A stretch of DNA of 34,148 nucleotides, from contig CACAXS010000010.1 in assembly GCA_902536545.1 (NCBI GenBank), positions 1-34,148 of the forward strand, written 5' to 3'. Below, one piece after another: positions 6,593 to 12,441 of the stretch (positions are counted from its first letter, which is position 1; the number at the start of each line of letters is the position of its first letter). Source of the DNA: an uncultured Prochlorococcus sp. GTDB taxonomy: Bacteria > Cyanobacteriota > Cyanobacteriia > PCC-6307 > Cyanobiaceae. Under the pieces are notes generated by a model that saw only the letters and a list, made by a program, of their open reading frames with translations, did no database searches and was not told where the DNA came from. Made by a program: the position numbers and the translations under genes.

Positions 6593-6850
6593 GTGTCCAA
6601 TAAATTTTATGAATGGTGGAAAAACCATAGAAAAGTTGTAACCTATGGAGCTTTTATTATCTTGTTTGGTTTTTATTTATCTCCTATTGTCAAAGAAGCA
6701 AAATACAAAAACCAATGTATTAAATACTCTACCAAAGGAGCATTAACCAAATTTAATAAGGACGAAATCGGAGAAACTTTATTAAAGGAAACAGGTTTGA
6801 ATATTGAAGAACTAGCGAAGATTGAAGGTTATAAGAATTGCATTAATTAA
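6593..6850 (+). CDS. Small membrane-anchored protein, 85 aa
   Basis: GTG start. The N-terminus WWKNHRK is basic and is followed by one hydrophobic span (about residues 17-33) and a soluble tail of some 50 residues with two cysteines (about 42 and 83) that might form a disulfide. Looks like a signal-anchored periplasmic or lumenal protein. The frame is clean, in contrast to the stop-interrupted frames on both sides (6363-6524 and 6881-7087). Unknown function. Confidence 0.65.
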   Translation: MSNKFYEWWKNHRKVVTYGAFIILFGFYLSPIVKEAKYKNQCIKYSTKGALTKFNKDEIGETLLKETGLNIEELAKIEGYKNCIN

Positions 6851-6880
6851 AAAATTTACAAAATTACGTTGAGTTTTTAA

Positions 6881-7087
6881 ATGATTAAGGGTATATTTAA
6901 AATTATTTTATAAATATTATTATTTGGTTTTATATCAATAAATCCAAAAACAAGATATATGGTTGGCATATCTCTAAAACAAATTTCTTCATCTCTTTTA
7001 TGGACTGTCAAATATGAAGATACAGAAAAATGGATCATAGATAAATCAAGTTGGATAGCTAGCCAAAAATTTAAACTATCTTATTAA
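6881..7087 (+). pseudogene. Small membrane protein gene interrupted by an in-frame TAA
   Basis: From ATG at 6881: MIKGIFKIIL, then TAA (6911-6913), then ILLFGFISINPKTRY and MVGISLKQISSSLLWTVKYE with a Trp-rich tail to a stop at 7085-7087. Read through, the stop falls in the middle of one continuous hydrophobic segment, which suggests that a membrane protein of 68 residues was broken. Alternatively only the 42-residue part from ATG at 6959 is made. Its last codon directly abuts the ATG of the ligase-like gene at 7088 (TAA ATG), so translation of the distal part could feed that gene. Confidence 0.4.
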
Positions 7088-7837
7088 ATGAAGACTTATT
7101 TAAAAGAACGAATTGAATGGTATGACGATAATTATAGAAATAGTAATGCTTTAATTTCTGATAAGCAGTTCGACCAACTTGAAAAGAATTTATTAAGAAC
7201 AAACCCTAATTGTGATTACTTTAAAAAGAAAAATAAATTAGTTTTACCTTCATTAGAAAAGGATTCATTAGATGATTTTTTGAAAGGATTATTAGTAAAT
7301 ACAAGATTATTAATTGAGCCTAAAATTGATGGTTGTGCTGTTGCTCTGCAATATAGAGATGGAACCTTGGAGAAAGCAATTTCAGGAAAAGGGGGCGACG
7401 TTACTAGTAAACTTTTTAAAGTCCAGGACATTCCCAATAATCTCTCTTTTCGAGGTGTCCTTCAAGTTAGAGGTGAATTATACGCGCCTAACCAATGTCC
7501 AAATATCTCAAAAAGAATCGCGTCTGGATTTCTAAGAGCTAAAGAAGGATTTTCTGAAAGTCTTAGCTTCTGCGCATTTCAAATACTTAATTCAAAACTT
7601 AACCAATATGAGTCCAAAAAGAGTCTTTCCAAACTAGGCTTCACGATCCCTCAGGATATTGCATGCAACTTTACGAGCCAAGTTCAAGTATTTAGAAAAC
7701 AGTGGCTAGAAGGAAATCTTTTTAGGAAATATCCAACAGATGGAATAGTAGTAAAGATAAATTCTAGAAAATTACAATTAATTAGAGAAAAATCAAATTT
7801 AGATTATCCTTATTGGCAAGTGGCAATAAAAAGTTAA
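7088..7837 (+). CDS. NAD-dependent DNA ligase-like protein, adenylation domain only
   Basis: At 249 residues this is only the N-terminal third of a LigA of about 670. An NMN-binding Ia-like segment is visible (WYDDNYRNSN at 11-20, ISDKQFDQL at 23-31), then nucleotidyltransferase motifs: KIDG with nucleophile K79 (79-82), a GKGGDVTSKL loop (100-109), RGELY (128-132), DGIVVKIN (218-225) and PYWQVAIK (241-248). The OB fold, zinc finger, HhH and BRCT parts are absent. Such a protein could in principle form the enzyme-AMP adduct but lacks the nick-sealing platform. Residues are well kept, so it is probably under selection; the role (RNA/DNA end adenylation or ligation in trans) is unknown. Confidence 0.85.
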   Translation: MKTYLKERIEWYDDNYRNSNALISDKQFDQLEKNLLRTNPNCDYFKKKNKLVLPSLEKDSLDDFLKGLLVNTRLLIEPKIDGCAVALQYRDGTLEKAISGKGGDVTSKLFKVQDIPNNLSFRGVLQVRGELYAPNQCPNISKRIASGFLRAKEGFSESLSFCAFQILNSKLNQYESKKSLSKLGFTIPQDIACNFTSQVQVFRKQWLEGNLFRKYPTDGIVVKINSRKLQLIREKSNLDYPYWQVAIKS

Positions 7838-7950
7838 TGGAATTAGTACACCAGATTTTTCCTACTTGGCATATTTACATGGACATGTTTTTGGTTGGCT
7901 TTGCAACTTACGGTTTTCTAATAATTAAGAAAAAAATAAAAACCAAATAA
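7837..7950 (+). CDS. Tiny single-span membrane peptide, 37 aa
   Basis: The ATG overlaps the stop of the ligase-like gene by one base (TAATG), implying coupling. Residues 10-31 (TWHIYMDMFLVGFATYGFLI) are hydrophobic and the tail KKKIKTK is strongly basic: one span with the C-terminus inside. Not recognised. Confidence 0.5.
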   Translation: MELVHQIFPTWHIYMDMFLVGFATYGFLIIKKKIKTK

Positions 7951-7975
7951 ATAATTCATAAATAAATTTTTTAAA

Positions 7976-8128
7976 TCATCCGTTATCCTTAAGCATGGAC
8001 TTAAGTTGTTCGCTATCTAATTGTTCAAGATAATTTCTCATTGCCAACCATGATCTTCTGCTTTCTAACCTTCCACTTTGCTTAAATAAATTTGCGGAAA
8101 CTTGATCTATCAATTCTTTATGAGTCAT
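7976..8128 (-). CDS. Small helical protein, 50 aa, third gene of DUF1651-like unit
   Basis: Begins MTHKELIDQVSANLF and ends LDSEQLKSMLKDNG; a helical protein with an RLESRRSW basic patch. The open frame continues upstream to 8164, but the ATG at 8126-8128 is preferred because it overlaps the end of the preceding gene by 11 bases, typical of coupling. The tail resembles small helix-turn-helix-like or DUF proteins of picocyanobacteria, but no family can be named. Confidence 0.6.
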   Translation of the reverse strand: MTHKELIDQVSANLFKQSGRLESRRSWLAMRNYLEQLDSEQLKSMLKDNG

Positions 8129-8258
8129 ATTTATATTCTTCATCAAGTTCAATGACAACACCATTAAAAAATTCTGCTAATAATTTTGATGGGTCTTGTA
8201 TAGATATCTTTCTATCTAATTTTGATAGTTTCTTTTTGATTGGATTTAAGTTAGTCAT
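8118..8258 (-). CDS. Small protein, 46 aa, second gene of DUF1651-like unit
   Basis: The ATG at 8256-8258 overlaps the TGA of the DUF1651-like gene (ATGA). The product has a basic N-terminus (PIKKKLSKLDRK) and an acidic C-terminus (VVIELDEEYKYDS). Its stop lies 11 bases inside the next gene. The chain of overlaps on one strand behind a strong promoter makes this a credible gene despite its size. Confidence 0.6.
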   Translation of the reverse strand: MTNLNPIKKKLSKLDRKISIQDPSKLLAEFFNGVVIELDEEYKYDS

Positions 8259-8554
8259 ACTGATTCAGGTAATTCAAGTTCTTCAAAAGTCCAACCTTCT
8301 AATTGAAGGTCATGCCATTTATCCCAAGCATTATCCAAATACATTTGAGTGGATGATTTAATCGCCGTTGGCTCACCAAGATCATTTGCATAATATGTAT
8401 GAGCAAAAATTCTCATACTATTTCTTGGAGATTTTTTATTCCTTATAAATAAAATTAATCTGCTGCGGTCTGGGCTAAGTAACCAACCACTTGGGGACTC
8501 ATTACGATAACCGTAAGAAAAATTAGTCCAAACATTAGCTCCTCCTAAAGTCAT
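8255..8554 (-). CDS. DUF1651-like protein, copy B
   Basis: A 99-residue paralog of 5884-6174 with the same block order: MTLGGANVWT, P-S-GWL at about 21-25, an arginine-containing LILFI strand, KKSPRN, HTYYANDLGEP (about 52-62), IKSS, an Asp-Ala-Trp helix (DNAWDKWHDL) and GWTFEELELPES. Loop positions diverge while the core blocks are kept, which points to conservation under selection after duplication. First gene of a three-gene coupled unit (8554 to 7976) that copy A does not have. The promoter at 8580-8609 is a copy of the promoter of copy A. Function unknown. Confidence 0.8.
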   Translation of the reverse strand: MTLGGANVWTNFSYGYRNESPSGWLLSPDRSRLILFIRNKKSPRNSMRIFAHTYYANDLGEPTAIKSSTQMYLDNAWDKWHDLQLEGWTFEELELPESV

Positions 8555-8579
8555 TACTTAATAATACATATGTACTATT

Positions 8580-8609
8580 AATATAAATACATTAGAAATG
8601 AATCGTCAA
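8580..8609 (-). promoter_or_regulatory. Sigma-70 promoter of DUF1651-like copy B
   Basis: On the minus strand TTGACG (8604-8609) and TATATT (8580-8585) are separated by 18 bases. The -10 surroundings TTTATATTAATAGTACA and the bases before the -35 (ATACTTGACG) are identical to copy A, whereas the spacers differ. Confidence 0.6.
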
Positions 8610-9155
8610 GTATTTTGGGCACAAATTATTCATACTCATCACAAATAGAAAATAAAAAAAGCTAGCCCATATTATTAAAAGCAAGCTCGTGATGATTTTA
8701 TGTAAATAACTTTGCTGACAATCTACAATCAAGTTCAATTATCCCTTCATCAATTAAGCTGTAATTTTTAAATACAATTTCTAAAAAATAGAAAAATAAC
8801 TATAAATCAGGATTCGATTAATCATGATTAAATCAATCTTAAGGATTCATGCAAAATTTTTGATACCGATTATTTTACAACTACGACAGTTCTGGTGATC
8901 GAATCGACCAAGGTTGATCAACTATATCTTCACTAGTCCATGGTCTATAATACCAAGGTAATTAACTCTCTAACCTTTCAGGAAAGAAAGTTAAGTAATC
9001 AGAAATTAAACTTTCGAGATTAATTCTGAACTATCTTAAAAATAAAGTCGTTAGTAAATACTGAAGAAGTGAGTAATCACATTTACTATCAAAACTAATT
9101 TTCAGGAAAACTCTTAATCTGATTAACAAATAGATCTCCTTCTGTCGTCACCAAT
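8610..9155. other. Long stretch without a recognisable gene
   Basis: About 545 bases with no convincing gene. A minus-strand open frame at 8698-8799 (33 codons, protein-like, including SLIDEGIIELDCRLSAKLF) has no start codon and may be a gene remnant. On the plus strand ATCGACC/GGTTGAT (about 8903-8918) can form a short hairpin, and a TTTCAGGAAA-like string occurs twice (near 8978 and 9101). A non-coding RNA is possible but I see no promoter-terminator pair that proves it. Confidence 0.3.
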
Positions 9156-9182
9156 AAAAAGACCCTGAAAGGGGTCTTTTTT
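9156..9182. terminator. Strong bidirectional rho-independent terminator
   Basis: AAAAAGACCC, a TGAAA loop, then GGGGTCTTTTTT: a GC-capped stem with poly-A on one side and poly-T on the other. On the minus strand it lies about 50 bases after the stop of the gene at 9235 and so closes the 9553-9235 unit. It could also end a plus-strand transcript from the gene-free region to its left. Confidence 0.8.
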
Positions 9183-9234
9183 AATGCCTTAAATTTTATG
9201 AATTGAATTGTTAGTCCACAAAACCTAAATATTT

Positions 9235-9366
9235 TTATCTCGCTCTCCCGCGATCAGTTAATGCTTTTTCAAAAGTAGAAAAGAAAGTAAAAAAGCTATT
9301 CAATGCAACCAACAAAAGAACTACAGATCTTCCATGTTGATTTAATTGAAGTGTTCTTTGAGTCAT
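9235..9366 (-). CDS. Small membrane protein, 43 aa
   Basis: The minus-strand ATG at 9364-9366 encodes a polar start (MTQRTLQLNQHGRS), a hydrophobic Phe-rich span (VVLLLVALNSFFTFF) and a charged tail (EKALTDRGRAR). It begins four bases after the stop of the gene at 9371 on the same strand and is followed by a strong terminator, so the pair forms a two-gene operon. Not recognised. Confidence 0.65.
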   Translation of the reverse strand: MTQRTLQLNQHGRSVVLLLVALNSFFTFFSTFEKALTDRGRAR

Positions 9367-9370
9367 AATC

Positions 9371-9553
9371 TTAATAATCTTCGTTGTAATCGGATGGACT
9401 TCCAGTTAAAGAACAAACAACTGATTCTTCTTTTTTCATTTCTTTTATTTCCACAATTGGTCTACCCATTTTCTTTAGAACATTTATATCTTCTTTAGTC
9501 TGACAACGAGCAATTATGTTTCCTTTTTGATCAAAGCAAATGTAGTAAGTCAT
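9371..9553 (-). CDS. Small soluble protein, 60 aa
   Basis: MTYYICFDQKGNIIARCQTK gives a beta-hairpin-like start with two cysteines, then KEDINVLKKMGRPIVEIKEM and a polar tail with a third cysteine. The fold looks like a small alpha/beta domain. Upstream gene of a pair with 9235-9366. No family recognised. Confidence 0.65.
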   Translation of the reverse strand: MTYYICFDQKGNIIARCQTKEDINVLKKMGRPIVEIKEMKKEESVVCSLTGSPSDYNEDY

Positions 9554-9779
9554 TTTATTAAATGCAATTTAGAGTTTGTGGTTTGTTTCAGTTGTAGCAA
9601 TGCAACTGATTCATAACAACCATATTTTTAATTTAGGACAGCCATGGGTTTAAATGACTAAAAAAAACATACCTCTTCCCGTACCTAAATGTTCTTCAAA
9701 CCGCACACATTAGATACGCGGTGTTTTAGTCAAATCAATTAGAGCAAAGATGTACTTAAAAAATATATAAAGATCCTTT

Positions 9780-9869
9780 ATGAGTGGAAATTTAGAGAAA
9801 CTTGTAATTAGTCAATCCAAAATTAAATATCTAAAACCAGAAAAAATGCAGGATGGTTGGACAAATTAA
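9780..9869 (+). CDS. Possible small peptide, 29 aa
   Basis: ATG at 9780 encodes MSGNLEKLVISQSKIKYLKP and EKMQDGWTN. Composition is protein-like, but no ribosome site or neighbour supports it. No other gene is visible between 9554 and 9923. Confidence 0.3.
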   Translation: MSGNLEKLVISQSKIKYLKPEKMQDGWTN

Positions 9870-9923
9870 TCAAGAATATTAAAGATATGAAAAACAAGTT
9901 ATCAAGAGATTCTTAGTCGTTTA

Positions 9924-9955
9924 ATAAAAAAGGGGCTGAAAACTCTCAACCCCCA
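9924..9955 (-). terminator. Terminator of the short hli gene
   Basis: On the minus strand GGGG and CCCC (outer stem of 9932-9954), with TTGA/TCAG inside and one bulged G, are followed by a TTTTTT tail (9926-9931). It lies about 22 bases after the hli stop. Confidence 0.7.
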
Positions 9956-9976
9956 AAAGTCCTAATAAGTTTTTCC

Positions 9977-10105
9977 TTAGAAAATACCTGGAACAATTTG
10001 ACCCGTAAAATAGTAAGCCCCTATAAGAGCGAACATTCCAAGCATTGCTGCTTTACCGTTAAGCTTTTCAGCTTTTTCGGTCATAAACTTTTTAGCGAAT
10101 TCCAT
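9977..10105 (-). CDS. hli: High-light-inducible protein, minimal one-span form, 42 aa
   Basis: MEFAKKFMTEKAEKLNGKAA then MLGMFALIGAYYFTGQIVPG and IF. The helix AEKLNGKAAMLGM (12-24) carries the chlorophyll-binding E-x-x-N-G motif with Lys instead of the usual Arg, and the end TGQIVPGIF is the typical Hli tail. This is the compact type also found in cyanophages, unlike the two-span Hli at 4429. Thylakoid membrane, photoprotection. Ends at a good terminator; a small hairpin with a GGAAACA loop (10162-10175) lies in its leader. Confidence 0.9.
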   Translation of the reverse strand: MEFAKKFMTEKAEKLNGKAAMLGMFALIGAYYFTGQIVPGIF

Positions 10106-10161
10106 AATTATACGAAATAGATTTATATATATAAATTAATTATTCCTTATAGGTAATTGAT

Positions 10162-10175
10162 GTAGTGTTTCCTAC
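10162..10175 (-). other. Small hairpin with GGAAACA in the hli leader
   Basis: On the minus strand GTAG-GAAACA-CTAC forms a 4-bp stem 57 bases before the hli start codon. Exposed GGAAACA-type loops are a feature of the cyanobacterial Yfr2 RNA family as I recall it, but here only the loop is similar and no full Yfr2 fold is visible. Confidence 0.2.
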
Positions 10176-10327
10176 CAAAATCATCTTTTTTTAATAAATT
10201 TTTTTTTTAATTTATTTTTCTTATTTATTATTAGAAATTTTAGAAAGAAAATATTTTTTAGATCTTTAATTTGAAAGAGAAGAAATTCAAAAAGAAATCA
10301 AATTATGTATCTTAGGTAACCGCTTTT

Positions 10328-10346
10328 TTGTGAAAATTATTCACAA
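10328..10346. promoter_or_regulatory. Inverted repeat TTGTGAA-N5-TTCACAA
   Basis: A perfect 7-bp dyad 21 bases before the gene at 10368. The half-site TGTGA/TCACA is like that of CRP-family regulators, but the spacer between TGTGA and TCACA is seven bases rather than six. A second TTTTTGTGA/TCACAAAAA dyad occurs at 11521-11555. A possible operator; a short transcript hairpin is the alternative. Confidence 0.35.
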
Positions 10347-10367
10347 TTAGATTCCGACTATTTTTTT

Positions 10368-10511
10368 ATGCAAAAAAATTTAGATGAAAATTCTTATGAA
10401 AAAAGAATTGAAAATATTAAGAAAGGAAAATCCTATCTAAAAAGTAATGGGTTTTTTAGATCAAAATCTAACTTATTCGAAGACATTCAAAAATTTATCT
10501 ATAAAAGGTAA
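10368..10511 (+). CDS. Small basic protein, 47 aa
   Basis: MQKNLDENSYEKRIENIKKG followed by KSYLKSNGFFRSKSN and FEDIQKFIYKR. Soluble, basic and helical. Preceded by a perfect inverted repeat at 10328-10346. No family recognised. Confidence 0.5.
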   Translation: MQKNLDENSYEKRIENIKKGKSYLKSNGFFRSKSNLFEDIQKFIYKR

Positions 10512-10620
10512 TAAAAAAAATTTTTATTTGATTAATTAAATTTCTTCATAAGCAAGAATTCAGATAAAAGAAAGGAAAACTTGAAAAGGTTAGGAGAAAT
10601 AAAGAATTGAAATTCTATTT

Positions 10621-10725
10621 CTATAGAAGTCCAAAGAAGCCTACAGTGAAACCAACAGCTACAGAGAATGAGAACTCAATCAAGTCTCTTGGAGCAGAGT
10701 TTATAAATAAATTAATTTGAGTCAT
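10621..10725 (-). CDS. Tiny single-span membrane peptide, 34 aa
   Basis: MTQINLFINSAPRDLIEFSF then SVAVGFTVGFFGLL: polar start, one Gly/Phe-rich span. It starts three bases after the stop of the gene at 10729 on the same strand, so the two are probably cotranscribed. Its start codon lies within a 7-bp inverted repeat (10719-10737). Size and design recall small photosystem or NDH subunits, but no family can be named. Confidence 0.55.
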   Translation of the reverse strand: MTQINLFINSAPRDLIEFSFSVAVGFTVGFFGLL

Positions 10726-10737
10726 ATTTTATGACTC
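10719..10737 (-). other. Hairpin covering the intergenic stop and start
   Basis: GAGTCAT and ATGACTC form a perfect 7-bp stem with a five-base loop. The loop and adjoining base hold the stop codon of the upstream gene and one arm holds the start codon of the downstream peptide. There is no U tail, so a translational-coupling role is more likely than termination. Confidence 0.4.
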
Positions 10738-10923
10738 GAGTGAATCTTTTAAATCAAACTTTGAGGCTTTTTCAGCTTGACACTCAGTATCATTTTCAGC
10801 ACATACAATCTCTGCTTTTTTATTCATGTGGCTGTTGCAGCCTCCAGCCATAACTGATAATCCGGTTGTAGTTGTTAAACCAGTTAAACAAGCAAATGCA
10901 ATATAAGGAATAAGTCTTTTCAT
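10729..10923 (-). CDS. Small secreted Cys-containing protein, 64 aa
   Basis: MKRLIPYIAFACLTGLTTTT followed by GLSVMAGGCN: a typical signal peptide with likely cleavage after residue 26 or so, close to GGC. The mature part (about 37 residues) is hydrophilic with cysteines at about 29, 41 and 48 (VCAENDTECQAEK), which could form a disulfide. Probably periplasmic or lumenal. A lipoprotein is less likely because the residues before Cys do not form a clear lipobox. First gene of a pair with 10621-10725. Function unknown. Confidence 0.75.
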   Translation of the reverse strand: MKRLIPYIAFACLTGLTTTTGLSVMAGGCNSHMNKKAEIVCAENDTECQAEKASKFDLKDSLES

Positions 10924-11084
10924 TTAATTGTTACTTTATGTTAACTCATTATGTTACATAAAAAGCTCAACTGTGAGTAACTTATAATTTTCGGAAATTC
11001 ATTACGTCATGTTTATGATTCGACTGGTATGTCAAGCTAATTTAATTTACAGTCGATCTAAATTAAAGAGTAACTAGTTCCTTT

Positions 11085-11462
11085 TTAATAGCAAAGTACG
11101 CTATCTGCTTTAATTGATTCTTCAACTAGAACATCCGGCATCACAAACTCTGCCGTAAATCCATCTAGAAGCTTCTCATCGTAACCCCTAGATTTAGCAG
11201 ACATAATTGAAACATATATGGTAACTTTTGATTTTTTTAAATTTTGAAGATGTTCGTATAAATCTCCAGAACCTTGACCAACTATTTCACCAGCTTTTTT
11301 GCAATTTAATATTTGCACTCCGTCGCCTGCTAGAAAAAGAGTTACTTTATGATCGTTTTTTTCTGCAATAAGGGCCACCAATAAACCTAAAGTTACTTTA
11401 TTTTTGGATTCTAAACCGCTGTAAATATGAACTAAAACTGTATTGTCGGTAATGATAGACAT
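11085..11462 (-). CDS. DsrE/DsrF-family protein
   Basis: A 125-residue single-domain protein with the DsrE-like alpha/beta pattern: VLVHIYSGLESKNKVTLGLL at the start, HKVTLFLAGDGVQIL (38-52), a helix with GSGDLYEHL, the strand VTIYVS (79-84) and an end with VLVEESIKADSVLCY. Cysteines are present in NCKK (about 54) and near the C-terminus. Members are involved in sulfur transfer or bind small ligands; this one has no Dsr or Tus neighbours, so the role is open. A good ribosome site, AGGAAGGA, lies four bases before the ATG. Confidence 0.8.
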   Translation of the reverse strand: MSIITDNTVLVHIYSGLESKNKVTLGLLVALIAEKNDHKVTLFLAGDGVQILNCKKAGEIVGQGSGDLYEHLQNLKKSKVTIYVSIMSAKSRGYDEKLLDGFTAEFVMPDVLVEESIKADSVLCY

Positions 11463-11520
11463 TTGATCCTTCCTAAATTTTGTTTTTATATCTTAAATAA
11501 AATCTATTATCATCAGCTGT

Positions 11521-11555
11521 TTTTTGTGAAACGCTTACTACTTGCATCACAAAAA
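11521..11555. promoter_or_regulatory. Inverted repeat TTTTTGTGA-N17-TCACAAAAA
   Basis: A perfect 9-bp dyad in the gap between the divergent DsrE gene (minus) and the membrane-protein pair starting at 11609 (plus). It shares the TTGTGA/TCACAA half-site with the dyad at 10328-10346. Either a regulator site for both promoters or a hairpin. Confidence 0.4.
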
Positions 11556-11608
11556 GCCAGCAATTGAAATTCGATCTACATTAGAAAGTAAAAAAACCTT
11601 CTTTTTTG

Positions 11609-11797
11609 ATGATAAACAAATATAAAAGATCAGCTTTTTTTGATATGTCTGATGAACTTTTCTATCAAATTTCATTAATAGGATTTTTAGTTATTTTTAG
11701 CTCAATGGTATTTTTTCTTACGAAATATAGAGAAAAAAAAGATAATAATATTAGTCAGATTTCTAAAACTGAACAAATTAAATTTTTAAAGCTTTAA
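11609..11797 (+). CDS. Small membrane protein, 62 aa
   Basis: Single hydrophobic span at about residues 18-40 (QISLIGFLVIFSSMVFFLTK) followed by a basic, polar tail. The start is uncertain: ATG at 11609 is used here, a TTG is just upstream and another ATG at 11645 would give MSDELFYQ, which also looks natural. The TAA overlaps the ATG of the next gene by one base, so the two are coupled. Confidence 0.6.
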   Translation: MINKYKRSAFFDMSDELFYQISLIGFLVIFSSMVFFLTKYREKKDNNISQISKTEQIKFLKL

Positions 11798-12150
11798 TGC
11801 AACGATTTATAATTTCACCGTTATTTGCTTTATCTAGATTTTTTATAAATACTTACGGAATATTTTTAAAGTTTTTTCTTCAATTAAATGGTGGTTATTG
11901 GTCAAGAATTGGTTTAACCGAAAATATTACAGATGAAAGGATTAAAAAAAGAAGATTATATATTTTACCTTTTTATATTCTTCTGGCTTTATTGTTTGGA
12001 TTACTATCTGCTTTCTATTGGTATTTGGTGATCCTTTATGTACCACTGTTAATAGAAAGACATTTAAGTCAATTAAATAACAATATTGCTTCAATAATTA
12101 CTTTTGCTACTTTCTTTGGCTGGCTTTATATTCTTTGTAAAACAAAATAA
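11797..12150 (+). CDS. Membrane protein, 117 aa, 2-3 spans
   Basis: Starts inside the previous stop (TAATG). An amphipathic or short membrane N-terminus (about 1-28), a basic loop (ERIKKRRLY at 47-55), then hydrophobic spans at about 56-85 and 98-114. Positively charged segments lie on the same side of the spans. The second of a two-gene unit; unknown function. Confidence 0.7.
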   Translation: MQRFIISPLFALSRFFINTYGIFLKFFLQLNGGYWSRIGLTENITDERIKKRRLYILPFYILLALLFGLLSAFYWYLVILYVPLLIERHLSQLNNNIASIITFATFFGWLYILCKTK

Positions 12151-12277
12151 ATAAATAGCTTAATAATGAAGCCAACCATAAATTATTAGAGATCAATTCA
12201 AGATATAAAACACACTCATCAAAGAAATATGCATGTGTGAAATCAACAAAAACTTTGAAAATAATAATCTAGGTAAA

Positions 12278-12380
12278 TTAATAAGGGATCTGACGTCCTG
12301 CATGAATAAATAGCCCAAATCCAATCCCTATCAATAAATCATTTAGCTAAACCGAACCATGCAATACCCACAGCTATTTA
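12278..12380 (-). pseudogene. Possible remnant of a small membrane protein gene
   Basis: On the minus strand one frame gives IAVGIAWFGLAK then a stop; a second frame, overlapping it, continues LNDLLIGIGFGLFIHAGRQI and PY with a stop at 12278. Joined, they would make a plausible short membrane protein; neither part has a good start. The rest of the gap 12151-12441 shows no gene. Confidence 0.25.
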
Positions 12381-12441
12381 AGGAAATCTATTATTATTTA
12401 ATAGGAATGGGTTAAGAACCTTATATTAATTAACTACTTAA

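Noticed and set aside
7314-7535. Plus-strand frame of 73 codons inside the ligase-like gene
   Set aside because: Out of phase with the conserved nucleotidyltransferase motifs.
8092-8361. Plus-strand frame of 89 codons
   Set aside because: Antisense to the coupled minus-strand DUF1651-like unit; Ser/Phe-rich shadow.
9303-9368. Plus-strand frame of 21 codons
   Set aside because: Antisense to the 43-codon minus-strand gene 9235-9366, which has a membrane span, a four-base gap to its operon partner and a terminator.
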